Assembly (NCBI GenBank): GCA_002914805.1 | Contig: JXTB01000109.1 | Location: 65,437-129,436 of the forward strand | Origin: Parasponia andersonii | Lineage: Eukaryota; Streptophyta; Magnoliopsida; Rosales; Cannabaceae | Length of the DNA: 64,000 nt | Reading direction: 5' to 3' | Shown: positions 23,599 to 35,729 of the stretch, piece by piece | Position numbering within the stretch: the first letter of the stretch is position 1 | Layout: every line of letters starts with the position of its first letter | Translations under genes and position numbers: made by a program | Notes under the pieces: generated by a model | What the model saw: the letters and a program-made list of their open reading frames with translations, nothing else | Database searches by the model: none | What the model was told of the DNA's origin: nothing

Positions 23599-23970
23599 GT
23601 TCATTTGGGCTAATCTAATATTTGGTTGCAGCATCTCACTAGAATCTGTGTTTTCGGAAGGAACCATCCCACCAACAGTATATAACGTAATAAAGGACGA
23701 AGAATATCGTGGAGAGATTAGAGTTGGACTCACTTTTACTCGTGAGGTAGCTTTTATCCTTTCCTACCTTCGTCACTTCAAATGTTCCAATGTTTATATC
23801 TGAAATGAAAAACTATACAAGGCGCCAACAACAGTTTGTCCATTTAGAACAAGATTGTATAGCTGATAGAGTTAACTGCATGTTTTTCATCTTAGGAACG
23901 TGGCGACCGTGTATTCAGTGCCGGAGAGGAGAGCTTGGGAGGATGGAAAGAGTCTAGCTACGCGAATTGA
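22175..23970 (+). CDS. Small C2-domain protein (elicitor-responsive protein 3 / 16 kDa phloem protein-like)
   Basis: Five exons with GT-AG borders: 22175-22241, 22842-22907, 23051-23180, 23632-23746, 23896-23970. Phases join cleanly to give 150 residues ending ESSYAN. Nearly the whole protein is one C2 domain starting MAQGTLEILLVGAKGL. The Ca2+-binding loop aspartates are present: D20 and D26 in loop 1 (TDFLNNMDPYV) and D74, D76 and D82 in loop 2 (LDSDTGSQDDF), so Ca2+-dependent lipid binding is likely. The family includes rice ERG3 and cucurbit 16 kDa phloem proteins, single C2 proteins of about 145-160 residues that bind membranes after elicitor or Ca2+ signals. A SINE-like repeat and a 64-base TA run sit in intron 3. 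It is convergent with the MBD gene. Confidence 0.9.
23380..23530 (+). mobile_element. SINE-like repeat in intron 3 of the C2 gene
   Basis: The stretch GGGGTCGAGTAGTTAGGCCC resembles a tRNA box A region, and GAGGTTAGGATTTGATATCC a diverged box B. It runs up to the TA microsatellite at 23531. Diverged and short; a weak call. Confidence 0.35.
23531..23594. repeat. TA microsatellite
   Basis: A run of about 32 TA units in intron 3 of the C2 gene, 37 bases before exon 4. ORFs reading YIYIYI through it are artefacts. Confidence 0.95.
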
Positions 23971-24264
23971 GTGTCTGATCTGCTGCCATTTTATGATAAA
24001 AGTATCGAGTCCTTGTAATGGAAATAAATAGACTACTTGGTTCAGAACATCTTGTGATGTGAGACCTTTCTCAAATTGAAAGATTGGCTTTATTAGATGG
24101 TTCCCCCTTTTTCTTTTGGCGTGAAACTTGGTTTGGATCGAAACGTAATCAAACATGTCAATCAGTTGAATTACATGGTTGTTGGCGCTCACTCTAGCTT
24201 ACAACAGTCAAAAGAATCTTCAAGAAAAGTGAAAATTATTCGGCTGCAGACGCCACATTAAACT

Positions 24265-24650
24265 AGAACAAAATATAAAAATGAAGAAATTTCGAGGAGT
24301 TAAACCTACGCGACCATCGGATTTAAGACAATGTAATGATTCTCGACCATACAATTGTTTCTACATTGTTGTAAAGGGTCAATGTGCAAAGGGCATCAAG
24401 TTTCTAGTTCAATATGATCATGATCATATGAAAATTCATTTCTGAATAAGTTGGTACAGAAGAACAATATATAAAGATGAAGAAATTTTGACGAATTAAA
24501 CCCACACGACCATCGGATTTAAGACAATGTAATGATTCTCGACCATACACATGTTTCTACATTGTTGTAAAGGGTCAATGTGCAAAGGGCATTAAGTTTC
24601 TAGTTCAATATGATCATATGAAAATTCATTTCTGAATAAGTTGGTACAGA
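24265..24650 (+). repeat. Tandem duplication of about 196 bp between two convergent genes
   Basis: Copy 1 (24265-24460) and copy 2 (24461-24650) are nearly identical. Both contain CGACCATCGGATTTAAGACA, ATGTAATGATTCTCGACC, TTTCTACATTGTTGTAAAGG and TTCATTTCTGAATAAGTTGG. Copy 2 lacks one GATCAT present in copy 1. The pair lies downstream of the C2 gene stop (23970) and of the MBD gene stop (24856), so it may be part of either 3' UTR or of neither. Confidence 0.85.
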
Positions 24651-24855
24651 ACACGACAAGTTTACAACAGTGAGAACTACTTTGAGTTTTATGTTTTCTT
24701 CGACTACTACAACAATCAACACAGCATCAGGATACAACTTTTACAACAGAGTGTTATGATGAGGCGGCGTTCACTACTATACAACAAAAGGCATGAAACT
24801 ACATTTCAAAAAGTAGCCGCCTATTTTCTAGGACTTTACCTTTTGGTGCAAGTCC

Positions 24856-27800
24856 TTATTGCCTTCGTTGAGACCGAACTCCACTGCAACTAGGAAAGTT
24901 CACATTTCCAGCAGGCAGGAATGTAGGAGTCACCGACGACTGCTGGCCTAACGCAGATTTGTCTGGTGCATCGAACTGGGATGATATATCAGTTTGAAAC
25001 AAGCTAGGTGAGCCAAAATCTGGCAGTGCCAAATTACCGTTCCTGTGGTTGTGAGAGATATCAACTTGTGGCTGGAAGTCGCCCTGTACAAAACTATCCT
25101 CTATTGGTATTATGCCTGTAAGAGTCTTAAACGCGAAATCTAGGCACGGGTCAGACCAATAATCTACGAATGAAAAGGAAAGATTTGGTTCCGCCTTCTC
25201 AACTTCTTCCTTTTGAGTTTCATGCATCTGTTGTTGGTCGTGAGGAGCCGCAAGATCCTCAAAAGACTCCATTTTCTTTAATGGTTCTGCCCTTACTGAG
25301 GCGTCTGTATTAGATAACTCGGTTTGAAGTTCTATTTCTGGCCCAGCCCCAAGCGGCTGATTTGCTTCATCCAACAAATTTGTGGATGAAGTAATGCTTT
25401 CTTCATTAGGCTTTCTACTTGCATTTGGAAGAGCTCGTTCACTGGCAACAGGACTTGGCATTACCTCAGGCTCAACTCCAGCAAGTCGCTTTGACAATCG
25501 ACGGGGCAAATTAGGCTCTTTCTTGCTCTTGGATTTATGTCTGGTAACCCGACCTTTTCCAGTGCTGCTTTTTTCTATCTCACTCTCAAGCAAGTCATGT
25601 TGCAGTGTACTACCAGCCTCAGTAAAAATAGGCTTCACAAGGGTAGAATCATCCAGTGGTACTTCACTTAAAACAGTCTTATTGTTCTTGGATCTATTTC
25701 TGCCATCCCGACCCCTTCCAGTGCTGCTTTTTTCAATCTCACTCTCAAGCATGTCCTGTTGTAGTGTACCACCAGCCTCAGTTAAAATAGGCTCCACAAG
25801 GGGAGTATCGTCCAGTGGTAATTCACCTAAAAGTGTCTTCTTGTTCTTTGACTTACTTCTGCTGACCCGACCTCTTCCAGTGCCCTTTTTTCCCATCTTA
25901 CTCTCAATTAAGTCATCTTGCAGTGTACCACCAGCCTCAGTTGAAATAGGGTCCTCGAGGGGAGTATCATCCAGTGGTAATTCACCCAAAAGAGTCTTAA
26001 ATGCAAATTCTAGGCACGGATCTGATCCAAACAGAAGGCTGAATTGTGGTTCTGGATTGTCATTTATCTTTTCAGTTTCCAGGTTTAGATGCAAATCCTC
26101 CGGAGCCACTTGGTCTTCAAAAGGTTTCAAGCTCTTGTTTGATGGATCCCTATGTAATGAATCATTTGTCTTAGTAGAAACATGATCTGCTAACTCTGTT
26201 TCTGGCCTAGTCTCAAGCTGTGCAGATGCTCCATGAACCAAACCATCTGAAGTCATACCTGCATCTTGAATGGCTTCAGACTTTCTGGACTTCATAATTT
26301 CAGTTTTAAGAGCCCGTTCTCCTTTGTCCAAGTTCATCAGCTGATCAGGTTCAATCCCAGCAAGCCTTTTTGAGGACCGAGGAGGCAAGTTACGCACTTC
26401 CTTGTCCTTGGATTTGGCCCGAGTTTCCCTGACACTGCTCTTTTCCATCGCCGTCCCAAGAAAATTCTTTTCTTGCAAGACATCAGGTGCAGGAGTTGAA
26501 AGAGGCTTATATTCGGCGAAGTTCTTTTTTCCTCGACTTTTGTCAGATACTCCAGCATCAGAAAGTAGTGACATTTTGTCTCCACCACTCGTGGAGCCTT
26601 CAGCTTTTAGCAGTGAAGACCTCTTTGGAACATCCTTTTCCTTAGTTTCACCACACTCCTGGATTGCATTATCCAATGGTTGCTTCCCCTGGGTAATCTC
26701 ATCTCTGGAGGAAAATGTGACCTTGGCTTCAGGGGACACCCTCTTGGCACCTGCTATCTTTGAGCCAAAAGTTTTTGAAAGTTCCAAATTACTCATGTCA
26801 GAACCCATCTTGCCTGCTGCAGTAATCACAATGGGAACAAAGGAGTTCAGAATAACTGCTTGTCATTGACCACCCTATGTTATTATACTGGTCAATTTTC
26901 AAAAATCATATATTCATCTATTGATCTCACCTGCAAACAGCTGTCGCCTGCTTGCTGGGTGCTCTAATTTCTGCCTTTTAGCTGCAGATGATGGCTAAAC
27001 GGACAGAACGGACAGAAAGCAATCAAGAGAATGTATTACATTTGAAGTTCAATTTTTCATTTTAAATGATTATACATATCAAAAAGGGACATTTCATTAC
27101 GTGAAAAAAGAATGATATTAGTCTTTAAGAAGATTTCCACATCCATACTGCACTACATTTGGGAAAAAAAAATGCAGAGGAAAGCATACATCTTTTTTCT
27201 TTGATCTTTTTCTTTTTTTTTTTTTTTTTTGAAAAACCAAAGCGATGAATAGTAAGACAACATTCATTAAGTAATGGGTTATTCTATCAATGAGAAAAGA
27301 TAAAGATTAACTCATACCCGTAACTGAGAAACACACAACATAAATGCTCAGAGACTGCTAATTAAAAGAGGTTGAGCCTGTAATTCTTTAGTGATTACTC
27401 CTTAGGAAAGGAAGTATCTACACATTTCACTATAGTATCCCTTTTAATGCACATAAAAACAACTACAGAAACTCCTAGACTTTCTGTGTTTTCAATACTT
27501 TAATAGCATTTTAAGAAAATCTCAAGAATAACTAACAGTAACCTATAAAGTTTTAATTGCATCATTGCCCCAGTCACATTAAACTCGTTTAGTCTTTGGC
27601 TTAGAATGTTTTTCAAAATTATGAGATTTGGTTGTTTAAGTAACTAACTACACTTGACAGGTTATGCATCCTCAACTTTAGATCAAGTATATCAGCACAG
27701 TTTCTATTTAAAAAACAAAATTATCCCATTTTTTCCCTAGTCAAGTATCAAACTGACTTTAGTCCTAGGATTACAATGTTTTCTTTTCAAAATCACAAAT

Positions 27801-30800
27801 TTTTAACGCATAATTCTTTTCACAATCAAGAATCTTTAATGCAGAACTAAGTCGTCATTCTTGACATGCTATGCATGCCAAAACTTGTATCATATTCTTG
27901 AAACCATAAAATAAATCATAATTATGTTCCAAGTCTATTAACAAAAAGAAAATGGTTGCAGAGGGAAATATTAATGAAAATGACGGTTTGATCACGAACA
28001 AAAAAAGTTGCAAACTTACTGCAATGTCGTCCTTGACCAACTCTTCAGAATTCTTTGGTTTAATTACATGTCTACTAATCTCTCCAGTTTCTACATAGTG
28101 CAGTGCAGCCTTCTTGGAGCGAAATATATATCCAGTAACCGGATCCGTGTAGTACTGAGAATTTAGTCTATAAGTACAGTACTCAATGAATAAAGTTTAA
28201 GTAATTGACAACATGATCAAAGCAAGACAAATAATTGTGATTACAATACATCCATGTGAATATGCTTGAAGGGAGGGAGAAGGACAGGTGGGATGGACCT
28301 GAGCTCCAGATCAACTATGAATTGGAACATACCGGATCTTTTCTAATAAAGTCTGAAGTCTTTCGTATTCTGATCTCTTTTATCCACCCTGATGGTAAAT
28401 CTTCCACTTCACACTTCTGAACCGCAACCTAGATTTATACTTTTATCATCAGAACTTCAGATCTTAGCAACATGAAATTGAATAATTCAAAAATGCTAAG
28501 ATACAATTTGTTTAAGTTATCCCACTTCTACTTTCAGGCAGATATTGTTTGAACACATACTATCACTTCCATGGACGTAAAATTCTTGTCATTTTATCTA
28601 TATTATAATTTTATTTTTGGTGGACCCTTTAATAATAGTTGGATAATGATAGGGATCCCATCTATTATCTCATTTTTTTAATACCCTAGATGTGGCATTT
28701 AATTGGTGAATTCAAACTTACCACTAATAGATCTAATAACACACATATTAAATGCTGATAAATCAGATGCTACATCAGGTGGTATTAAAAAAGTGAGATT
28801 CTTAGCATTACCCTATTCACAATAGTTTTGAGTCACCAAAATATGCGCTCAATAGGTGTATCTTCTATCCAGGTAAAAGTTCAACCCCATGCCACCAAAA
28901 TATGCAAGCACCAATACATCTACCCTCAGTTGAAGGTTAAAAATTCAGTTAGAGATGCTGTCATAATACTTCAGTCATCAGTTCCTTGACTTTTTTCTTT
29001 AAATATCTTTTTCCTAGTCAGTTTCTTCTGTAGTAACTTCAGAAAATCAAATAACAAGCACTTTTGACTCATTTTTCCCACAACAAACACAATTTCTAAG
29101 GAAGAACAAGCCAATGGGATATGATAGAACTAAATATTCTGAAATTATTTTCCATCAGAAGTATCTTATATCCTAGGAAAATAAAAACCAATGTCATTAA
29201 AGCATCCTCAGAACATCACAACTGTGAAACACAGTTAAATAAGTGCGATTTTTAGATTCCCCTGTAGTTAGTTCCTTTTAGGAATAGGTAAACAATTGAG
29301 CAGGACTGGTAATTAGTCCTTTTGGTGGCTGAGCACTTAAATTACTTAATTTATATGGAGTGATTGAATGCCTCATATCAATAGAAATTTTCATGTTCAA
29401 GGAATTATTGTTTCCAAAAATGCAACTTGACTTAATAAGTACCATGTGAACATTAAAAGGATACAATGAAGGAATTTAGGTAATAAGTAATCTCTGATGC
29501 CTTCAGGGTAAGATTTAAAGCAATACTAATAGAAAAATGAACCTATTTGTAAAATAAGGACCAAATGCTGCACAAAGACAAAATTTTTCTACAACCAAAG
29601 AAATGGAACAAACTTGTAAACAGATTTGATGCTCATGAAATACAAAAGATCGCAACCTCAAGGAACTCCTATGTTAAATCACACCCTTTGAAGTTAGAAT
29701 ATAAAATAGAAGCCAATATACTTTTTCCTAAAGTCCTCAAGAACATGCTTTTAAGTAAAAACCATGTAATCATAAGTGTTTTCCTCTTTGGACCAAAAGT
29801 TTCAGTTTACGATGTCTAAATTAGGATTTGTTATGAGGTATATTAAGAAAAAAATTAGGATGGAATATTGTAGAATATATCCAAGACAGAAGAAAGAAAG
29901 AGCGAAGAAAGGAAGGAAAAGCAAAAAACTAGAAGTAAAATATTAAAAGAAACAAACTTCGTCTGCAGAGCACATGCTGGTGTCGGTCTCCTTATTTGAT
30001 ATGCAGCTCTTGCCCTTTACTGTTTCGACATCTCTGGTTCTATGGGTCTTGCGCCCAACAGTTTTGAGATATCGAAGGACCTCCTGCTTGGAATAGAATT
30101 TGCAACTGTTGAATGGGTTAATGTAAACCTGCACCAAAAATGCAGCAGTTAAGAAGCCAAAGGTTGTGTCATCGCTGGGTGAAAAAAGAAACCTCGATAA
30201 CTCAAAAGAACATATTCACAAACACACACCAACTCAAAAGAATATCATCACAAACTCATATTAACTCAGAAGAGTATCATTAGAAAATTAGATGGATCAA
30301 TACTCTTCCTTATTGTAGAATAAGGAACTCTAATCCTCCCATACCAAAATTTCGAATAGACAGCCACAGATATATGACGAACAATATGTTACGAGTTACA
30401 GATAGGATGGGACTTTGAAGAAACATGGTTAGAAAATATAAGTTGCTATTAGATTCAGCACATGTACAATGCAAACTCCAAATGCAGTCATATCTGGACA
30501 TTAATGAGTAGAAGCCATAAAATTACTTCTATACGACTTACACGGATAGGCATCAATTAAACCATAACAAATTAAAAACAAAAAGGGTTAACAAGGATTG
30601 TCCCATGAACAATCAAATGTTGGTTAGAATATTTCTACGGGCTTCTAATCATATAGGCAATAATATTTTTTTTTACTAAACTTCTGTTTTAGTAAGTACA
30701 TTAAAAGAAGAAAAACAATCGTTTACAGCTATTGAAAAGAAATTTGAAAGTTTTAATTAGCAGGCATAGTCAAAGGGACCGAATGTCGATGTAAAATCTA

Positions 30801-32068
30801 AAATAAAAAGCAAGGACATAGCAATAACACCTTTGCAATCTCCATTGAAAATTGTAAACATAAACTGCTAGGAACCATGAAACTATCCATCCAAAGAATT
30901 TTAAACAAATAATCTTTACCTTATACTCTTTTCCCATAAGCAAACCACTCTTTCGAGTTTTCACCACTACTTTCCAACCCTTAGGTAACCATTCTGGAAG
31001 ATCATCTTTGTCATTTACAGGCTGTCAACAGGAAACAGTGACCAATTGGATAATCTGATAGAGCAAATGAACGATAACAAAGACTGAAGAAGACAATAAA
31101 ACTCACTTGCAAAGGAATCTTTTCTGCTTCCGTTGTAATGTTCCTATTAGTTGATTGAGGCTTACCACAATGATGGCTTCCCGCTTTAATATAGTTGAAG
31201 ACATCATCCTTGGAAAAGAATTCTTTCCCAGTTTCCAAATTTGTGTAGACCTAATAAGCCAAGTAAAATATGGGCATATTAGCTGCAGTATAACCGATAC
31301 TTCTGTTCTCAAGTTTTCCATTTCATTCTAGTGTTTTACGCCATTCTTCAACCAGTAATTATTTAACCTATTCAGGTTTGCTCTAATATTGACAAGGCAT
31401 TATATTTCTCGATTCCAACCTTTCCAAAAATAAATAAAGGAGCTTAACAAACAAGGAAGGAAAGTGAAAATCATGAAATGTAAATCATATATACCAAGTC
31501 AATCCAAATTTCAACAAAGTAAACAACTATTCTATTTTAAGATGGCAGCTAATAAAACCCAATCTACTCCAAAATATTCGAGATCAAAATAAACAAAACA
31601 AATCCCATTTCAACGACCAGTTTCCCATACCTATAATGGATGCGCAATTTAACAACGAGCCACACAACATAACCATTTCTCATACACCCACCACAAACTA
31701 GTGCATTTAAGTTTTCATGAAGCTAAAAGCTTTTTTTTTTTTTGACGAATGAAGCTAAAAGAGTTGGATTAACATGATACAACAGTGAGAAATTTGCTTC
31801 CATTGACGAAATTGAAAAACATTCAGTTCAGAAATTCATCGATACAAGTCACGGAAAAGCTCAAACTGAGTCACGATCCGTACGCTAAACTATAAAAGCC
31901 ACAAGATAATTCAAGCTCAGCAAATCGAAACTGCAAACTTCAACGCCCAAAATAGAAACCCTAGAAGAAGTTAAGTTGAAATACCCTGACTTTACGACCA
32001 GTCTTCTGGGCTTTGAACTGTACGGTCCACCCGGCGGGAAGCAGTTCCGGCGACTTTTTGGCAACCAT
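24856..32068 (-). CDS. Methyl-CpG-binding-domain protein with three MBD domains (MBD13-like)
   Basis: Eight exons on the minus strand: 32068-31985, 31250-31107, 31021-30920, 30128-29958, 28428-28333, 28154-28020, 26994-26931, 26816-24856. All phases join, giving about 918 residues. MBD1 (about residues 8-72: LLPAGWTVQF, VYTNLETGKEF), MBD2 (about 83-135: LPKGWKVVVKTRKSG, VYINPFNSCKF) and MBD3 (about 176-232: LPSGWIKEIRIRKTS, YYTDPVTGYIFRSK) are followed by a basic stretch (KRQKLEHPASRRQ, likely nuclear localisation). The last exon encodes 653 low-complexity residues with two SKRLAG motifs, two SDPCL(E/D)FAFKTL motifs and three 53-residue repeats. The layout matches Arabidopsis MBD13. Its role is presumably nuclear, chromatin-associated; methyl-DNA binding is not assured from sequence. 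The final acceptor could instead be at about 26859, which would add 14 residues in frame. Confidence 0.88.
25523..26000 (-). repeat. Three in-frame 159-bp repeats in the last MBD exon
   Basis: Units start at 25523, 25682 and 25841 on the + strand, each exactly 159 bp, or 53 codons. Each encodes a form of LLGELPLDDTPL, then TEAGGTLQDDL, then GRGRVSRSKSKNKK. They are similar enough at the DNA level to be recent. The product alternates acidic and basic stretches. Confidence 0.9.
28641..28818. mobile_element. MITE in intron 4 of the MBD gene
   Basis: The left end, GATAATGATAGGGATCCCAT to TTTTTTTAATACC, is the imperfect inverse of the right end, GGTATTAAAAAAGTGAGATT then CTTAGCATTACCCTATTC. It is about 178 bp with no coding. 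Confidence 0.6.
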
Positions 32069-32286
32069 TGGAGAGAAATTTGCCGTCTCCGGCGAGAAAT
32101 CGCCGGAATCTTTGACTTATCCGGTGATCAAAATACTCTCTCTCTCTACATATATATATACATCTCTCTCTCTCTCTAGGTTTGGGGGTTTCGAGCTTTG
32201 GTCTTTCTTGTCTCTCCTTCTGACGAGTAAACGAAAGTGAACGGAGAGGGAAGGTGCTCTAGCCACTTTGCTGCCACGTGTTCATA

Positions 32287-32675
32287 TTAGGCTATGTTTG
32301 GTAGGAGGGAAAAATGAGGAAGGAAAGAGTCGGAGGAAAACGTGAGAATAAAATGAAAAATGAGATTGTTTGGTAGGATGGAAAAAAAGAATAAAAAGGA
32401 AAAAGGAAAATAAAAGAAGAGCGAAAAATAACATGTGAATTTCATAAAAATTTTCTCTCTAAATCGGAGGGAGAGAGAGAAGGAAAAAAATTAATGAATG
32501 AAAAATTTAATTTACTAAATTATCTCTGTGTATTAATTTTTGAAATAATAATGTAGAGAATAAAATAATTATTTTAATATATATCAATTTTTTTTTTTTT
32601 TTACGTATCTAACCATTATAAAAGAAATGTATTTTTTTTATATATTTTTTTTCTTCTTTACCAAATATGGCTTAA
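32287..32675. mobile_element. Tourist-like MITE just upstream of the MBD gene
   Basis: The left end TTAGGCTATGTTTGGTA and the right end TACCAAATATGGCTTAA are inverted with three mismatches. Trinucleotide TTA borders both ends, as for PIF/Harbinger (Tourist) elements. The body is purine-rich on the left and T-rich on the right. It lies about 220 bases before the MBD start codon, so it is within or next to the promoter. Confidence 0.6.
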
Positions 32676-33860
32676 GTTTCGTGATTTTGTTTTTTTCTTT
32701 TTATTTTAGCATGAAAAATAAATATGTTAAAATTTTCTGACATAGTTTGTTTTCTTTTTATTTTTATTTTTTGGAAAATTTGAATTTTGGACTCTTCACA
32801 TTTTTTTTTTCTTCTGGAATTTGGACCCTGCACATTGAAAATGTGTTATCTTAGACCATATTTGCGGTCAATATTTAAGTTATCTTTATTAATTTTATTC
32901 ATTTATGATAAATGTGAAATATGAAAAGGATAGGCTAATTATTTATTTCTTCTTAATCATATAATATTTTTTTTATTATAATTTATCCCATAACAAGTAA
33001 CTTAAACTTGCCCTTAATGCAATATTTTGGCTTTCTCTTGCAACAAAGATTCACAGTGCTTGTAATTGGAAAAGTGGGTGGGCAAGGAACAATTTATAAT
33101 TGTCCATACTTTTCGGCCGCCGCTGTATTTACTATTTATTTTTAGTACTATAGTATGGCTTGGTTGAAGTTATTAGAAACTTTGGTATTATAGAGTTTTT
33201 TCTTTTTTTTTTTTTTTTTTTGAAGAAGGGTATTATAGAGTTAGTAGGCAGCAATTTTTAGTTGTTTAGTCTATAGAGTTTGGTGTCAGTTTATAGAAAC
33301 ACAAGCTATTTGTATTTTGTCATCTAAACTTAACGACGTCTCGTAAATAGAGAGAAAATTATGTGTTTTTAAATATAAAACGATGTGTCGTTTTTCTAAA
33401 GTATGCTGTCTTTCGATTATTTATTTATTTATTCCGGAATTCTTTCTTTCGATTGTTAAATTGAAACACTTAAAGTTAACAATTAAAGATTGTAATTCTT
33501 GCTTCAGAAGTCTGATATCTTTTTAGGGTTGATCATATTTTAAATCTCCAAGCAATAATCTAAATCCCATTTGATACTTGATTCTTAAGCGCTTTAGAGC
33601 TGGTCCATAATTATGTTTTGTCTTAGTTTAATCCTCTAACCTTAAAATGTTAAGTTCTGGTATCTAACTTTTGTTTATTTTTCTTTTTTTTTTTAATAAA
33701 AAAAATCTATTTCTTTGTTTATAATAAAATGGTCGTTTTTGTAAACTATGTCGTGTTTCTATTGTGAAAGAAAGATCCATGCGAGAGCTTTGTTTTGACG
33801 ATGCATTATTTATGTTTTTCAAGTCAAAATGTACTATTTTGGTTTATTTAAGTATTTAGG
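32676..33860. other. AT-rich spacer
   Basis: No gene or clear repeat. Several T homopolymers of 10 or more are seen. Confidence 0.4.
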
Positions 33861-34275
33861 ACTTGTTTGGATTTACTTCTAGTTTTTTGTTTAAATAAAT
33901 TGAAAATAGAAGTACAAATTTTATTTTGATTTTCAATTTTTAAAAACAAGAAATATACTTGGCAAATTTTATTTCACTACTTATTTTCAAAAATAAAAAA
34001 GTGCAAATAACAAATGAAAAGTCATATAGTCTTATATTTATATATATATATAAGCACTTTTATATAAGTATTTGTATGTTCTTTTGTTTTTTTAAATTTG
34101 TTTTAAAAAATAAAAGTATTAGAAAATTTTTGTTACCACTTTTTTTGAAATTTTTGGTAACAATTTTTAAAAATGAAAAACAAAAACAAAGTTGCCAAGT
34201 GAACTTCCAAAAAAAACTTCTGTTTTTCTGTTCAAAAAAAAAAAAAACCGAAAACGAAAATGAATCTAAGCAAGT
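33861..34275. mobile_element. MITE with ACTTGTTTGGATT ends
   Basis: The left end ACTTGTTTGGATTTACTTCT is inverted at the right end, AAATGAATCTAAGCAAGT. TTTAG follows or precedes both ends, a possible target duplication. The ORF at 33959-34360 is low-complexity Lys/Phe and not a gene. Its right end lies 18 bases from the start of the Dabb-related duplicated block. Confidence 0.5.
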
Positions 34276-34292
34276 TTTTAGAATTTTGGTCC

Positions 34293-35000
34293 CCACGAAT
34301 TTGCACACGGGCTTAGGATCATTTTCAACTTTCTTGATTGTGCTCCAAACCTTTAGCTAACATGACCAAGGTTATCACTTTATTTCAGTAGATAATATAT
34401 ATTTTGTGATTTTTCTATTGGCCTTTCTAGTTCTTTTAGAGTAAAAATTTTGGAGATAAGATGAACATGAGACTGCAAAGTTTTCCACAAAGTCGTGATC
34501 TAAAGAATATTTGAACCCAGAGAAAATGACAACATGATTAACTTTCTTGAGTCTCTTTCCACTTCAATCTCATATTTCCATCCAAGGCCACTTATTACAA
34601 AATTTTTATTTAATCTTCATTTAAGATGAATAATTATGACTTATTTTTGAACCTTTCATTACACATACATATGGAGGACTTGGTTTGAGCTGATCACTGG
34701 AAGAACAATCTGTTTATTATTTTGTTGATCCATTTGGCACAAAGATTTTAGTGCGAGAATTCTTCCTGGTTGGTATACTATTCTCATCTAATATTTTGCT
34801 CGCATGGCTAAAAGAAAGTGATAAAAGTCTTGAAGTTAGCTTTTCGTTGCTTGCAAGGATTTCAAGAGCCATTCTTCCTTATAAGTCTATTATTAGTATC
34901 AGAGACAAGTACACAAGTGATAATCTCTTTCTTCTGCTTTTTATACCTTAAGACAATATTATAACCCCTATGCATTTTATTAAAAAAAAAAAATGTTCTC
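34293..35000 (+). pseudogene. Decayed copy of the last intron, last exon and 3' flank of the Dabb gene
   Basis: The block aligns with 45740-46490 all along: CTAGCTAACATGACC, GATAAGATGAACATGAGACT, ATTTGAACCC, CCATCCAAGGCCA, and the exon-9 region near 34660-34755. The exon is ruined: the frame starts IWRTWFELITGR but then has a stop and frame changes, where the intact gene reads IWKTKFEPITRK to GTEIM. No other Dabb exons are present here, so it is a partial duplicate. The ORF at 34751-34951 lies in its 3' flank. Confidence 0.75.
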
Positions 35001-35009
35001 CATCTTATA

Positions 35010-35390
35010 CCCTCCTTGCTATTTGTCTATAAATTGTACATCATTTGCTTCAAAATTGCCGGGTGCTTATCTTTGGTTACATTATAACTGTGCTAAATAG
35101 ATATTTCTTTTATGTTGGTATCGCAACATATAATTTTTAGAGGTATGGGCATTAATCATTCATCTGGGGTCAATATTTAGATCTTATGCTAAGGATATCA
35201 AATCTCAATATCTAGGAGTAGTAATCTTTTAACCCTTGAAGGTCTTTATTTCAAATGTTGCATTGGTGGAAATCAAACGTAATTATTATTGTAATAAATA
35301 TAATAATACATTCACTTGGTTATCCTATATTTATTTCATGGAAAATAATTGCATTTATTACCGTTGAAGAGTCAGTAATTTAAATACATG

Positions 35391-35400
<10 letters not shown>
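35010..35400. repeat. Block X, copy 1 (3' flank of the F-box locus)
   Basis: It aligns with 55690-56130: ATTTGTCTATAAATTGTACA, TGCTTATCTTTG, TAGTAATCTTTTAACCCTTG and TTACCGTTGAAGAGT are shared. It is unique to these two places in the window and lies on the 3' side of the minus-strand F-box gene copy 1. Followed by a TA run. Confidence 0.7.
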
Positions 35401-35421
<21 letters not shown>

Positions 35422-35729
35422 TTGGTGCTACCATAAAAGTGTGTATACGTATACGTATATATCATGTGTATTATAGGTTCATAAACTAGCAGAAAGTAAT
35501 AAACCGTTGAGTTGTGTAAAGGCGGGACAAAATTTGCATCTTTGTTTATGCTTAGTAGTGTTCTTAAGAACACAAAAAGCTTTATCTAGAAATTTGTCCG
35601 TCATTTGTAGAAAACTTACTAGAGAAAGGAAAGAAGATAATTTACGTAAGTTGAATTTTATTCATAACATATATAACATGTTTAATACAATTTCCAACTT
35701 ACTCCTTGAGCTCTTTATGTTCAAAAGAG

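Noticed and set aside
24802..24815. AGCCGCC near the end of the MBD gene
   Set aside because: Single heptamer in a 3' region with no promoter next to it; likely chance.
25382..26185. 267-codon + strand ORF with Ser-rich repeats
   Set aside because: Antisense to the repetitive last exon of the MBD gene, whose frame, splicing and motifs are convincing.
33959..34360. 133-codon ORF rich in Lys and Phe
   Set aside because: AT-composition artefact within a MITE and the start of a pseudogene block.
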